DNA of 64,000 bases from Kocuria rosea (GTDB lineage Bacteria > Actinomycetota > Actinomycetes > Actinomycetales > Micrococcaceae), in NCBI RefSeq assembly GCF_006094695.1, contig NZ_CP035103.1:3720001-3784000 (forward strand), written 5' to 3'. Position numbers and translations under genes: made by a program. This document shows, piece after piece, positions 16,719-25,761 of this stretch. Position 1 is the stretch's first letter. Every line of letters begins with the position of its first letter. The notes below the pieces were generated by a model. It was not told the origin of the DNA, did no database searches, and saw nothing but the letters and a program-made list of their open reading frames with translations.

Positions 16719-17735
16719 TCAGCGGGGCCGGTCCTCAGTGCCGGTGCTGGCGAAGCGGGCGCGGTACTGGCTGGGCGAGACGTCGAACCGGGCCACGAAC
16801 GTCCGGCGCAGGGTCTCGGTGCTGCCGAAGCCGGCGGCGCGGGCGGTCTCTGCGATGCTGTGCCCGGCGTCCAGGAGGCCCTTGGCGTGGTCCAGGCGGG
16901 TGCGTTCCACGAACTTGGCCGGGGTGCTCTGCAGCTCGGCGGCGAAGAGCCGGGAGAGGTGGCGGGAGCTGACACCGACGGCGGCGGCCAGCGCCTCGGC
17001 GCTGTGGTCCAGGGCGGGCTGGGCGCAGACCCGGTCGACGGCGGCGCGCAGCACCGGTGTCCGCGGGGGCGGGGCCTGCAGCGGGGCGGAGAACTGGGAC
17101 TGGCCGCCGGGGCGCTGCATGAACATCACCAGGCCGCGGGCGACGTCCCGGGCGAGCTCCGGCCCGTGGTCCCGCTCGACGAGGGCAAGGGCCAGGTCGA
17201 TGCCGGCGGAGACCCCGGCCGAGGTGAACACCCCGTTGTCCTCGACGAACAGCGCGTCCGGCTCCACCCGGACGTCGGGGTGCGCCCGCGCCAGGAGCTC
17301 GGCGTGGCGCCAGTGCGTGGTGGCCCGCCGGCCGGAGAGCACCCCTGCGGCGGCGAGCACGAAGGACCCGGTGCAGATGGAGACCAGCCGCCGGGGCCGG
17401 GTTCCGGATGCGCGGACGGCGTCGACGAGCTCCTCGGGCAGCGGCGCGGAGACGAGGCCGTCACCGCCGGCGACGATCAGCGTGTCGGCGTCGGACAGCT
17501 CGGCGACGGGCGCGTCCACCGGCAGCAGGGCCCCGACGGAGGTGCGCACCGGCTCCCCGGACGGCGAGGCGTAGCTCAGCGCGTAGTCGGCGCCCAGGGT
17601 GTTGGCCTCGGCGAAGACCTCGGCCGGGCCGGCGACGTCGAGCATCTTCACGCCGTCGAACACGAGGAACACCACCCGCCGGGAACCGGTCGTCGCGGCC
17701 CCGCTCTTCCCCACCGCCGGTGCGCTCGGGCTCAC
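16719..17735 (-). CDS. GlxA-family regulator (DJ-1/PfpI plus AraC HTH)
   Basis: A 338-residue regulator with an N-terminal class I glutamine amidotransferase-like (DJ-1/PfpI) domain (about 18-190; the nucleophile-elbow-like region is VSICTGSFVLAAAG) and a C-terminal AraC helix-turn-helix region (AAAVGVSSRHLSRLF and ETARAAGFGSTETLRRTF). The GTG start overlaps the stop of the HD-domain gene (GTGA), so the pair is co-translated. Most likely it controls that HD enzyme's operon, sensing a small molecule through the DJ-1-like domain. Confidence 0.9.
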   Translation of the reverse strand: MSPSAPAVGKSGAATTGSRRVVFLVFDGVKMLDVAGPAEVFAEANTLGADYALSYASPSGEPVRTSVGALLPVDAPVAELSDADTLIVAGGDGLVSAPLPEELVDAVRASGTRPRRLVSICTGSFVLAAAGVLSGRRATTHWRHAELLARAHPDVRVEPDALFVEDNGVFTSAGVSAGIDLALALVERDHGPELARDVARGLVMFMQRPGGQSQFSAPLQAPPPRTPVLRAAVDRVCAQPALDHSAEALAAAVGVSSRHLSRLFAAELQSTPAKFVERTRLDHAKGLLDAGHSIAETARAAGFGSTETLRRTFVARFDVSPSQYRARFASTGTEDRPR

Positions 17736-18370
17736 TCGGGCCAGGCGTTCTCCTGGATGATGCGCACGAAGTCCTCCCGGTGGAAGTCGGGGTCGAAGTG
17801 GGCGAGCACGTCGTCGTTCATGGTGCCGAAGGTGGTCTCGGGCCGGTCGGCCATGCCGTCGTAGAACGCGCGGAGGATCTTGTTCTTGAAGTCCGGCCGG
17901 GGGTGCGCGGCGACGACCTCGGCGCGGTGCTCCTCGGAGATCTGGTCCAGGTCCAGGCCCAGCACGTCGGTCTCGACGCCGAGGGTGACCACAGCGACCT
18001 CGGGCTCTAGGTGCAGCGGGATGGCCGGCGTGGTGTGCAGGGCGATCGCCAGCCACACGTTGCGCGCCTCCTCGGCAGAGCGGCCGTGGTCGCGCAGGAA
18101 CGCCTGCGCCGCCGCGGCACCGTCGATCTCGAAGCGCTGGTCCCGGGTGCGGTACTCGTCGGTGAGCCCGAGGTCGTGGAACATCGCGCCCACGTAGGCG
18201 AGCTCCGGGTCCACCTCGAGCCCGCGCGCGGCGGACTTGAGCATGCCGAAGAGGAAGACGCGGCGGGAGTGGTTGAACAGGCTCTCGTCGGCGGCTCGCC
18301 GGACCAGCTCGGTGGTCTCTAGGACGAGGGCGGAGTCGGGAACGGTGATGCCGGCGATGGTCTCGGCCAA
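17732..18370 (-). CDS. HD-domain hydrolase, cyanamide-hydratase-like
   Basis: A 212-residue HD-superfamily protein. The metal-binding residues are in FNHSRRVFLFG (first His), GAMFHDLGLTDEY (His-Asp pair) and a later ALHTTPAI histidine. The surrounding pattern (LVRRAADESLFNHS, EIDGAAAAQAFLRDH) matches the bacterial relatives of fungal cyanamide hydratase/Ddi2. TTG at 18370 is the likely start, preceded by GAGGAGA. It overlaps the GlxA regulator downstream. Cyanamide or nitrile hydration is a family-based suggestion only; other HD hydrolase activities are possible. Confidence 0.8.
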   Translation of the reverse strand: MAETIAGITVPDSALVLETTELVRRAADESLFNHSRRVFLFGMLKSAARGLEVDPELAYVGAMFHDLGLTDEYRTRDQRFEIDGAAAAQAFLRDHGRSAEEARNVWLAIALHTTPAIPLHLEPEVAVVTLGVETDVLGLDLDQISEEHRAEVVAAHPRPDFKNKILRAFYDGMADRPETTFGTMNDDVLAHFDPDFHREDFVRIIQENAWPE

Positions 18371-18546
18371 GGTGTCTCCTCTGCTCGGGTGTGTGGTGTC
18401 GTGCGGGACCGGCGCGCGGCCGACCCTCTCCTCACTCTCTCCCACCGGTGGCGGAATGCCCAGCGTCCGACCGGACGACCGTCCCACAGATCCGGACATT
18501 CCGGACGGCTCCACCCCGCGCCCCATGGGCACCGCCGGTGTCCCCC

Positions 18547-18574
18547 GCTCGGAGAAACGCGCTCGGAGAAACGC
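18547..18574. repeat. Two tandem copies of a 14-base unit
   Basis: GCTCGGAGAAACGC occurs at 18547-18560 and again at 18561-18574, with a partial third start (GCTC). It lies between the 3' end of the mycothiol-dependent enzyme gene and the HD gene promoter. It looks like a local duplication; no function is inferred. Confidence 0.7.
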
Positions 18575-18576
18575 GC

Positions 18577-19221
18577 TCAGGCGAGCGAGCAGCGGGACCG
18601 CAGGATCGAGATGCCCTCGCCGGTCAGGTCGTCGCAGTACGCCGCGCGGCCGGCCAGCGCCATGACGATCGCCAGCGTGGTCCCGCTGACCAGGGGCCCG
18701 GCGCCGGACTCGAACGGACCGTCGGTGGCCACCAGGTGGAGGCCCTGGGCGGCGCTGCGGCTGGGCACCGCGAAGTCCTTGCCCACGTAGAACCGCGCCA
18801 CCGCGGTCACGGTCCCGACCGGCGGCGTGCGCGGCAGCCCCAGCGGCCGGCGGACGTCCTGGCCGTGGACCACGACCTCCCCCAGCCACGCCGCGGTGTC
18901 CTTGGAGGGCGCCGCGGTGCTGCCGGCCACGGCCCGGAACCCCTGGAGCGTTTCGGCCGGAGTGGCGCCCCGGTGCTCCTCGAGGCGGCGCTGGTTGTGC
19001 AGGTCGAAGTCGAAGCGGGCGCCCAGCACGCTCCGGAGCCAGCGGAGCCGGCCGATGCTCGCGGCCGCGGTCAGGTGCGCGACGACGTCCTCCACGGTCC
19101 AACGCCCGCACAGGGACGGCGCCGCCCACTGCGCCTCGTCCAGTCCGGCCAGGTCCTCGGCCAGGCGCGCGCGCTCGGCGTGGATGGCAGCCCACAGGTC
19201 GTTCCGGTTGCTCGGCTCCAT
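18577..19221 (-). CDS. Maleylpyruvate isomerase-family mycothiol-dependent enzyme
   Basis: A 214-residue DinB-like helical-bundle protein of the mycothiol-dependent maleylpyruvate isomerase family. Features are GLDEAQWAAPSLCGRWTVED, VVAHLTAAA (metal-binding His) and the later EVVVHGQDVRRPLGLP with two more ligand candidates. Mycothiol-using enzymes are restricted to actinobacteria, which supports the taxonomic reading. ATG at 19221 is preferred; an ATG nine bases upstream would add three residues. It is divergent from the SbcD-like gene. The true reaction could be an isomerisation or thiol transfer. Confidence 0.85.
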   Translation of the reverse strand: MEPSNRNDLWAAIHAERARLAEDLAGLDEAQWAAPSLCGRWTVEDVVAHLTAAASIGRLRWLRSVLGARFDFDLHNQRRLEEHRGATPAETLQGFRAVAGSTAAPSKDTAAWLGEVVVHGQDVRRPLGLPRTPPVGTVTAVARFYVGKDFAVPSRSAAQGLHLVATDGPFESGAGPLVSGTTLAIVMALAGRAAYCDDLTGEGISILRSRCSLA

Positions 19222-19336
19222 GAGCCCCATCGAAGCACACGCCGGGGTGCCGGGGCCTTCGGTGTCCGCCGATCCCGATAGCGTGGCACTGGACCCACCC
19301 CTGGGAGAGCACCCCCCGACCGCACGAGGAGCCTCG

Positions 19337-20476
19337 ATGACGAGCATCCGATTCCTCCACACGAGCGACTGGCAGCTGGGCATGACCCGGCACTACCTCG
19401 AGGGCGAGGCCCAGTCCCGGTACACGGGCGACCGGGTCGAGACGATCCGCCGCATCGGGGAGCTGGCCCGCGCCCGGGGATGCGCGTTCGTGGTGGTGGC
19501 CGGCGACGTCTTCGAGCACGCCAACCTCAGCCGCCGGGACGTCGGGCGCGCCTTGGACGCCATGGGCTCGGTGGGGCTGCCGGTGTACCTGCTGCCCGGC
19601 AACCACGACCCGCTCGGGCCGGGGTCGATCTACGCCCAGGACTCGTTCGTCGGCGCGAGGCCGGACAACGTCGTGCTCCTGGACGAGGTGGGCCCCTGGC
19701 CGGTCGCCGACGGCGTGGAGCTGGTGGCCGCGCCTTGGCGCAGCAAGCGGCCCGACGCGGACTCGGTCGCCCCGGCCCTCGAGGGGTTGGAGCCGGACGG
19801 GACGCTGCGCGTCGTCGTCGGCCACGGGATGCTGGACGAGCTGGACCCGGACCGCACCTCCCAGGTCACCGTGCGGCGCTCGCCCCTGGACGAGGCCCTG
19901 GCCCGCGGTGCGATCCACTACGTGGCGCTGGGCGACCGGCACATCCGCTGGCCCGAGGACGACCGCGGCGCGATCCACTACTCCGGCACCCACGAGTCCA
20001 CGGGCTTCCGCGAGCACGGCCGCGGCCACGTGCTCGAGGTGGCGCTGGACGGGAGCACCGTGGAGGTCACCTCCCACGAGGTGGGCCAGTGGGAGCACCG
20101 CGTCCTCACCCGGCAGCTCGACGGCGCCGACGACGTCGGGACGCTGCGGGCCGAGCTCGCCGCCCTCACCCCGAAGGAGCGGATCATCCTCAAGACCGTC
20201 TTCACCGGCACCCTGAACCTCTCCGAGTCCGCGCAGCTGGACGATCTGCTCGAGGAGCAGGCGGAGATCTTCGCGAGCCTCAACGCGTGGGAGCGGCACA
20301 CCGACCTGGTGGTGATCCCGGACGAGCACGAGTTCGAGAACCTGGACGTCGGCGGATACGCCGCCGACGCCGTGACCGAGCTGCGCGAACTGGCGGCCTC
20401 GGAGTCCGCGGACGCACCCGCCGCCGGGGACGCGCTCCGGCTCCTGTACCGCCTCGTGGGAGGAGCGACCCGATGA
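19337..20476 (+). CDS. SbcD/YhaO-like DNA repair nuclease
   Basis: A 379-residue metallophosphoesterase of the Mre11/SbcD type. Motif I is FLHTSDWQLG at the N-terminus, motif II VVVAGDVFEHANLSR, motif III LLPGNHDPLG and motif IV VVVGHGMLDEL, followed by the GDRHIRW segment. It should process DNA ends together with the ATPase encoded by the next gene, whose ATG overlaps this stop. The start has GAGGAG upstream. Shape and partner size resemble the YhaO-YhaN pair as much as classical SbcD-SbcC. Confidence 0.88.
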   Translation: MTSIRFLHTSDWQLGMTRHYLEGEAQSRYTGDRVETIRRIGELARARGCAFVVVAGDVFEHANLSRRDVGRALDAMGSVGLPVYLLPGNHDPLGPGSIYAQDSFVGARPDNVVLLDEVGPWPVADGVELVAAPWRSKRPDADSVAPALEGLEPDGTLRVVVGHGMLDELDPDRTSQVTVRRSPLDEALARGAIHYVALGDRHIRWPEDDRGAIHYSGTHESTGFREHGRGHVLEVALDGSTVEVTSHEVGQWEHRVLTRQLDGADDVGTLRAELAALTPKERIILKTVFTGTLNLSESAQLDDLLEEQAEIFASLNAWERHTDLVVIPDEHEFENLDVGGYAADAVTELRELAASESADAPAAGDALRLLYRLVGGATR

Positions 20477-23109
20477 AGCTGCACCGTCTCAGGCTGGAGA
20501 ACTTCCGCGGCGTGACCGCCCGCGAGGTCGTCTTCCCGGACGCGGGGGTCGTGGTGCTGACCGGCCGCAACGAGATCGGCAAGACCTCGATGATCGACGC
20601 CCTGGACGCGCTGATCGAGCTTCCGGACAGCAGTCGGCACAAGAAGATCGCCGAGGCCAAGCCCGCCGGCCGGGACGTGCCCGTCCTCGTGGAGGCGGAG
20701 TTCTCGATCGGGACCACCCGCGTGGTCTACACCAAGCAGTGGCTGAAGCGGCCGTCCACGACCCTGGAGTACATCTCGGGCCCCCGGAGCGGCCACAAGC
20801 TCACGAGCCGCGAGGCCCACGACGCCGCCGAGCAGCTGTGGGGCGGGGCCGACACCGCGCTGTGGAAGGCCCTGCGCTTCATGCAGGCCGGCGGACTGAC
20901 CCAGAACGCCCTCACCGACAGCGCTGCGCTGCGCCGGGCCCTGGAGTGCCACGCCGGCCAGGCCCAGGGCGACGACCGCGAGGTCGCCTCCCTCCTGGAG
21001 CGCGTGAGCGCGGAGTGCGACAGGTACTGGACCTCGACGCGGAAGAAGAACGCCAAGTACCTCCAGGCCGAGACCGACTGCCGTGCGGCCGGGACCGCGG
21101 CCGCGGAGGCCGCCGAGGAGCTGCGGGGCATCGCGGTGGTCGAAGAGGAGCTCGCCGAGCTCACGGAGGAGATCGCCGCCACCGGCCGGAAGCTCGGGAC
21201 GGCCCGGGCGGAGAAGGCGGAACTGGACCGTGCCGCCGCGGAGATCGAGGCCGTCCAGCGGCAGCGGCAGGAGGCCCAGCGCCGGAAGGACGCCGCCCAG
21301 GGCGGGCTCGACCGCGCCCGGGAGCACTCGGCCCGCCGTGCGGAGCTCGTGGCCGCACTCACCGCCGATGAGGAGCGCAGCGCGGCGCTGGCCGAGGAGC
21401 TGCGGTCCTGCGAGCAGGAGCTCGCCCCGGTGCACGAGCACGCCGAAGAGGCCGAGGAGCGCCGGACCGCGGCCCAGACCGCCGTGCAGGAGGCCCGGGC
21501 GGCCCACCGCTCCGCCCGGGAGGACCGGAAGCACCTCGACGACGTCGAGCGCCACCGCCGCGTGCTCGAGATCCTGGACTCCCTCGAGGCGGTCCGGGCG
21601 CAGCTGGCCGAGCTGCGGGCCCGTCCCGGCACGGAGATCGACGAGGGCGTCCTGGACGAGCTGGAGCGGGCCGAGCGGGCGGCGGAGAAGGCCGAGGCGG
21701 AGCTGGCGGCCGGCAGCGCCCGGGTGGAGCTGACCGCCCTGGGCCGCGCCCGCCCGATCACCCGCGGCGACAGCACCGAGGAGGTCTCCCCGGACGAGCC
21801 GTGGACCGTGCCGGTGACGGACGAGGTCGAGGTCGAGATCCCCGGCGAGTGGCGGCTGCGGGTCTTCCCGGAGCAGGGCATCGCGGCCCGCCGGGACGCC
21901 GCCCGCACGGCCCGGGAGAAGTTCACCGCGCTGCTGGCGCGGCACGGGGCCGCGTCGGTCGCCGCGGCCCGCGCCGAGTGGCGTGCAGCGCAGGACCTGG
22001 CGCAGCAGGTGCGCGAGGCCGTGGCCCAGCGCGACCGCCTGCTCGACGGCGAGGACGAGAGCCGGCTGCGCGACGACCGCGACCGCCTCGCCGCCGCGAT
22101 CGAGCAGTACGGCGAGCGACGGGACGACGACGCTCCCCTGCCGGAGACCGCCGGCGCCGCCCAGGAGACGGTCGAGGCAACCGAGGCCGCCCTCAATGAC
22201 GCTGAGGACGCCGCTCTCCGCGCCGAGGCCGCCGCCCAGGCGGCCCGGTCCGCTCTGCAGTCCGCCCAGACGACGCTGCACTCCCTCCAGGGCGCCGCGC
22301 TCGAGCAGGAGCGCGCCCTGGCCGGCTCCCGGACCCGGCTCGAGGACGCCCGCCGCGAGGTCCTCGACGAAGACCTCGACCGCGCCGCCACCGCGGAGGC
22401 CGAGGCACTGGCCGCCGTCCAGGCGGAGATCGACGGGCACGAGGCGGCCCTTGCCGGCCTCGACGCGGAGAGGGTGCTCGCCGACCAGCAGCACGTCGCG
22501 GACGAGATCAAGGGGCTCGATTCCCTGCTGGGCGAGCGGCGGGGCCGCCACCAGTCCCTGGCGGGCCGGCTCGAGGGCATGGGCCGGGACCGGGTGCAGC
22601 TGGCCCACGACCAGGCCGAGACACGGCTCGAGGCCGCCCGGCGCCACCTCGCCGGGATCGAGCGGCGGGCCGAGGCCGCCCTGCTCCTGGAGCGGACGCT
22701 GCTGGAGCACCGCGAGCGCGCCCACGCCCAGTACGTCCAGCCGTTCCGCACCGAGGTGGAGCACCTCGGCCGGTCGGTCTACGGCCCGGACTTCGAGGTC
22801 CAGGTGAGCGGGTCCCTGGAGGTGGAGCAGCGCAAGCTCGACGGCGACTGGCTGCCCTTCCACTCCCTCTCCACCGGGGCCAAGGAGCAGCTGGTGATCC
22901 TCATCCGGCTCGCCACCGCCCTGCTCGTGGACCCGGAGGACGGGGTGCCGGTGCTGCTCGACGACGCCCTGGGCCACTCCGACCCGCAGCGGCTCCGCCG
23001 GCTGGCCTCGGCCATCACCACCGCCGGGGAGCGGACCCAGGTGATCGTGCTGACCTCGAACCCCGAGCGCTTCGTGAACCTGCGGGAGGCCCACCGGATC
23101 GAGATGTGA
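20473..23109 (+). CDS. SbcC/YhaN-like AAA ATPase
   Basis: An 878-residue SMC-like ATPase. The N-terminal Walker A is VVVLTGRNEIGKTSMIDAL (about residue 32), the middle 550 residues are Ala/Glu/Arg-rich coiled coil, and the C-terminus has the signature LSTGAKEQLVILIRLATALL followed by Walker B VPVLLDDALGHSD. It should form the motor of the nuclease complex with the preceding SbcD-like protein. It is shorter than typical SbcC, and I see no CxxC zinc hook in the coiled coil. The last residues VIVLTSNPERFVNL match the H-loop region. Confidence 0.88.
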   Translation: MKLHRLRLENFRGVTAREVVFPDAGVVVLTGRNEIGKTSMIDALDALIELPDSSRHKKIAEAKPAGRDVPVLVEAEFSIGTTRVVYTKQWLKRPSTTLEYISGPRSGHKLTSREAHDAAEQLWGGADTALWKALRFMQAGGLTQNALTDSAALRRALECHAGQAQGDDREVASLLERVSAECDRYWTSTRKKNAKYLQAETDCRAAGTAAAEAAEELRGIAVVEEELAELTEEIAATGRKLGTARAEKAELDRAAAEIEAVQRQRQEAQRRKDAAQGGLDRAREHSARRAELVAALTADEERSAALAEELRSCEQELAPVHEHAEEAEERRTAAQTAVQEARAAHRSAREDRKHLDDVERHRRVLEILDSLEAVRAQLAELRARPGTEIDEGVLDELERAERAAEKAEAELAAGSARVELTALGRARPITRGDSTEEVSPDEPWTVPVTDEVEVEIPGEWRLRVFPEQGIAARRDAARTAREKFTALLARHGAASVAAARAEWRAAQDLAQQVREAVAQRDRLLDGEDESRLRDDRDRLAAAIEQYGERRDDDAPLPETAGAAQETVEATEAALNDAEDAALRAEAAAQAARSALQSAQTTLHSLQGAALEQERALAGSRTRLEDARREVLDEDLDRAATAEAEALAAVQAEIDGHEAALAGLDAERVLADQQHVADEIKGLDSLLGERRGRHQSLAGRLEGMGRDRVQLAHDQAETRLEAARRHLAGIERRAEAALLLERTLLEHRERAHAQYVQPFRTEVEHLGRSVYGPDFEVQVSGSLEVEQRKLDGDWLPFHSLSTGAKEQLVILIRLATALLVDPEDGVPVLLDDALGHSDPQRLRRLASAITTAGERTQVIVLTSNPERFVNLREAHRIEM

Positions 23110-23120
23110 CCCCCTCGGGT

Positions 23121-23690
23121 TCAGGAGGCCGGCCCATCGCCCGAGGGCGCCATCGGGCCCACCACGCGGTAGGTCGCGCAGACGAAGGCGCGGTTGCGGG
23201 CCACGTCCTTCAGCTCCAGGTCGAACCGGCGGGGGAACAGGGGGCGGCCCGCCCCGAGCGTGACCGGCGCGATGGAGACCATCAACTGGTCCAGCAGTCC
23301 CGCCTCGGCGAACTGGGCGGCCAGGTCGCCGCCGCCGACGACCCAAATGTCCTTCCCACCGGCGGCCTCCGCGAGGGCGGCGTGGATCGGTGCCACCTCT
23401 CCCTGGGCGAAGCGGAGGTCGGCCCCGGCGATCCCCGGCAGCTCGGCGTGGGTGACCACCCAGGTGGGCATGTCGTAGGGCCAGTCCTCGCCGGAGGCCT
23501 GCAGGTGCGCGCGGACCCACTCGTAGGTGGTGCGGCCCATCACGACCGCCCCGACCCCGGCGATGAACTCGTCGTAGCGGAACGGGCCCTCGGGGTCGGA
23601 GTCCTGCCGGAACAGCCACTCCAGGGAGTCCTGCTCGTCGGCGAGGTAGCCGTCCAGGGTGGTGGCGGTGTAGAAGACGGTGCGGGTCAT
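23121..23690 (-). CDS. RibD C-terminal/dihydrofolate reductase-family protein
   Basis: A 189-residue protein of the RibD-C/DHFR-like fold. It begins RTVFYTATTLDGYLAD, with the typical VMGRTTYEWV near residue 50 and the nucleotide-binding IWVVGGGDLAAQF near 112, then GLLDQLMVSIAPVTLGAGRP. Such stand-alone proteins are NADPH-binding reductases of unknown substrate, not true folate enzymes. AGGAGG precedes the ATG at 23690. It converges with the ATPase gene, with an 11-base gap. Confidence 0.87.
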   Translation of the reverse strand: MTRTVFYTATTLDGYLADEQDSLEWLFRQDSDPEGPFRYDEFIAGVGAVVMGRTTYEWVRAHLQASGEDWPYDMPTWVVTHAELPGIAGADLRFAQGEVAPIHAALAEAAGGKDIWVVGGGDLAAQFAEAGLLDQLMVSIAPVTLGAGRPLFPRRFDLELKDVARNRAFVCATYRVVGPMAPSGDGPAS

Positions 23691-23801
23691 CGGAGGCCTC
23701 CTGTGCGTCGCTGCAACCCGTCGATCGGATCGCCGGAACCGGGGGTGACTCCAGCATCGCGCAGCAGCAGCCGGACCGGAAGGCACGGAATCCTCTGACC
23801 G

Positions 23802-23827
23802 CTCACGTGAGGTGGACCACATAGAAT
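23802..23827 (+). promoter_or_regulatory. Palindrome and -10 box before the 23854 gene
   Basis: CTCACGTGAG (23802-23811) is a perfect 10-base palindrome, followed ten bases later by TAGAAT (23822-23827), a good actinobacterial -10. The ATG is 27 bases further. The palindrome would overlap the -35 region, so it may be an operator. Confidence 0.4.
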
Positions 23828-23853
23828 CATGGTCACCGACGCGAGGAGGCGGC

Positions 23854-24402
23854 ATGAGCATCGAGGACGAACGGCGCACCCGCGCTGCCGCCCGGGCACC
23901 GCACGAGCCGCAGCCGCGCCGCCGCACCCCGCACGACCGCGGCGCACGCGAGGCCGGCCTGGAACGGGCCCTGGACGAGGTGCGGAAGGTCGGGGTCGAG
24001 GCGAGCGATTTGCTGCGCAGAGAGGGGCTGAAGCCGGCCAAGCTCGTGCACGTCCCCCGCGGCGCCAGGTCCTATCCCCTGATTGGCCACGCGTTCTCCC
24101 GGGTCGCGTGCGGCTACGGGTGGCACGTCATCCGCGGCCTGGTCGTCGGCACGGACGGCCGGCTGTGGACGCGCACGCCGCTGCACGACCCCACGCCGCA
24201 GAAGGACCTGGACGCGTGGCGGCTGGACGTGGAGCCTCCCGGTGGGCGGGGCGAGCTGCCCCACCCCGTGCAGTACGACGGGATCTCGCTGCACACCGTG
24301 CGCCGGCTCTCGGAGCACGAGTACCTGAAGGTGGATCTCATCGACCACCTCACGGACGGCTACGCGCGGCTGCTCGTCCTGCACCACCGCCGGAGGTCAT
24401 GA
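23854..24402 (+). CDS. Hypothetical protein
   Basis: A 182-residue soluble protein without a family I recognise. The N-terminal 40 residues are Arg/Pro/Glu-rich and probably disordered; the rest looks folded (residues such as YPLIGHAFSRVACGYGWHVI and RLSEHEYLKVDLIDHL). The ribosome site GAGGAGG is strong and a promoter is visible, so it is a real gene. Its 3' end overlaps the MFS gene on the other strand by six bases. Confidence 0.7.
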   Translation: MSIEDERRTRAAARAPHEPQPRRRTPHDRGAREAGLERALDEVRKVGVEASDLLRREGLKPAKLVHVPRGARSYPLIGHAFSRVACGYGWHVIRGLVVGTDGRLWTRTPLHDPTPQKDLDAWRLDVEPPGGRGELPHPVQYDGISLHTVRRLSEHEYLKVDLIDHLTDGYARLLVLHHRRRS

Positions 24403-25614
24403 GCAGCGCGGGCGGTTCCGCAGGAGGCCGAGGAGCACGACCACGGCCAGCAGCAGGACCATGCCCGCGTAGCCGATCGCTGTGGGCACCAGACCGACCT
24501 CGCCCGCGACGGCACCGGCCGCCACCGACGGGATGCTGTGAGAGAGATAGCTGACCACGTAGATCGCCGAGAGCAGCCCCGCCCGCTCGTGCGAGGCCGC
24601 CTGCGGCAGCAGCGTGCGCAGCACCCCGAGGAAGCCGGCGCCGAAGCCGACGCCGGCCACCACCGTGGCGGCGAAGTACAGCCCCACGGATCCGACGACG
24701 AGTGCGGCGATCGTGGCGGCCATGCCCACCACCAGGACGCTCATGCCCACGGCGAGCACCCGCTCCGGCGCGGTCCTGCCGAACAGCAGGATCGCGATCC
24801 CGCCGGTGCCCGTCAGCGCCGCGACCACGAGGCCCGTGAGGACCACGGAGTCCGCCCCGGTCAGCGAGCGGACCAGGTTGGGCCCCAGGGAGATGATCAG
24901 CCCGCCCAGGGACCAGCACGCGGCCGTGGCGGGCAGCACCCACACCGCCGAGCGGCGCACCTGCGGCGGGAAGGAGACGCGCGGGCGCAGCGAGGCCAGC
25001 GCCCCGGGGGCGCGCTCCACGGTCTCGGGCCCGAGTGCTGTGCCCACGAGCTGCAGCACGAGCAGTCCCAGCAGCACGAGGAAGATGAGGTCGATCATCT
25101 GCGGGGCGGCCGCGACGATGAGGCTCGAGGCCACCGCCCCGCCGGCCAGGCCGAGGACCGGCCCTGCCCCGGTGATCACGGTCCCCAGCCCCCGGCGCTC
25201 CTCCGGTTCGAGCTCGATCACGTAGGCGCCGAGCGCGCCGGTCGCCGTGCCGGTCGCCACGCCCTGGACCAGCCGGGCCACCACCAGGGTCGCCTCGCTG
25301 TCCGCCAGCACGAACACCGCCATCGCGGCGATCTCCAGGACCAGGGCGACCAGCAGCACCGGGCGGCGCCCCAGGTGGTCGGACAGCGCCCCCACCGTGA
25401 GCAGCGCGGCGAGCAGCGACACCACGTACGCGGCGAAGATGACGGTCAGCACGACCGGCGGGAAGCCCCACAGGTCCTGGTACAGCGGATACAGCGGACT
25501 GGGCGCGCTGGAGGCGGCCATGACCACCACCAGCACGGACGCCTGCACCCAGAACGCCGCCTTCGCGGACAGCACGGGACGACGACGGGGCGCGGCGCCG
25601 GAGCGGAGGAACAT
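24397..25614 (-). CDS. MFS transporter
   Basis: A 405-residue major facilitator with about 12 hydrophobic helices. The loop 2-3 motif appears as GALSDHLGRRPVLLVAL, a strong MFS signature, and helix 4-5 contains LVVARLVQGVATGTATGAL. Features fit drug/solute exporters of the DHA type; the substrate is unknown. The ATG at 25614 has GAAAGG upstream. It stands alone after the glutamate dehydrogenase gene, with a 147-base gap. Confidence 0.87.
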   Translation of the reverse strand: MFLRSGAAPRRRPVLSAKAAFWVQASVLVVVMAASSAPSPLYPLYQDLWGFPPVVLTVIFAAYVVSLLAALLTVGALSDHLGRRPVLLVALVLEIAAMAVFVLADSEATLVVARLVQGVATGTATGALGAYVIELEPEERRGLGTVITGAGPVLGLAGGAVASSLIVAAAPQMIDLIFLVLLGLLVLQLVGTALGPETVERAPGALASLRPRVSFPPQVRRSAVWVLPATAACWSLGGLIISLGPNLVRSLTGADSVVLTGLVVAALTGTGGIAILLFGRTAPERVLAVGMSVLVVGMAATIAALVVGSVGLYFAATVVAGVGFGAGFLGVLRTLLPQAASHERAGLLSAIYVVSYLSHSIPSVAAGAVAGEVGLVPTAIGYAGMVLLLAVVVLLGLLRNRPRCS

Positions 25615-25761
25615 GCAGGGCCTTTCGGGACGGACCAGGGAACGCGATGTCGTCGCGTCAACCTCACGGTAGCCCCGCCGGTGGACCCCTGGGGACCCAC
25701 TCCGCCCCGGCGGGATGCCCTCGCCCCGCCCCGACTCCTCAGGAGGCCCGTCCCCGGCCGA

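Noticed and set aside
18547..18574. Possible CRISPR-like repeat
   Set aside because: Only two adjacent 14-base copies with no spacers; no CRISPR array or cas gene was seen in the window.
19978..23757. 1,259-codon open frame on the minus strand opposite the SbcC-like gene
   Set aside because: It is a mirror of a high-GC coding region, has no domain or ribosome site, and covers the clear ATPase gene and the RibD-type gene.
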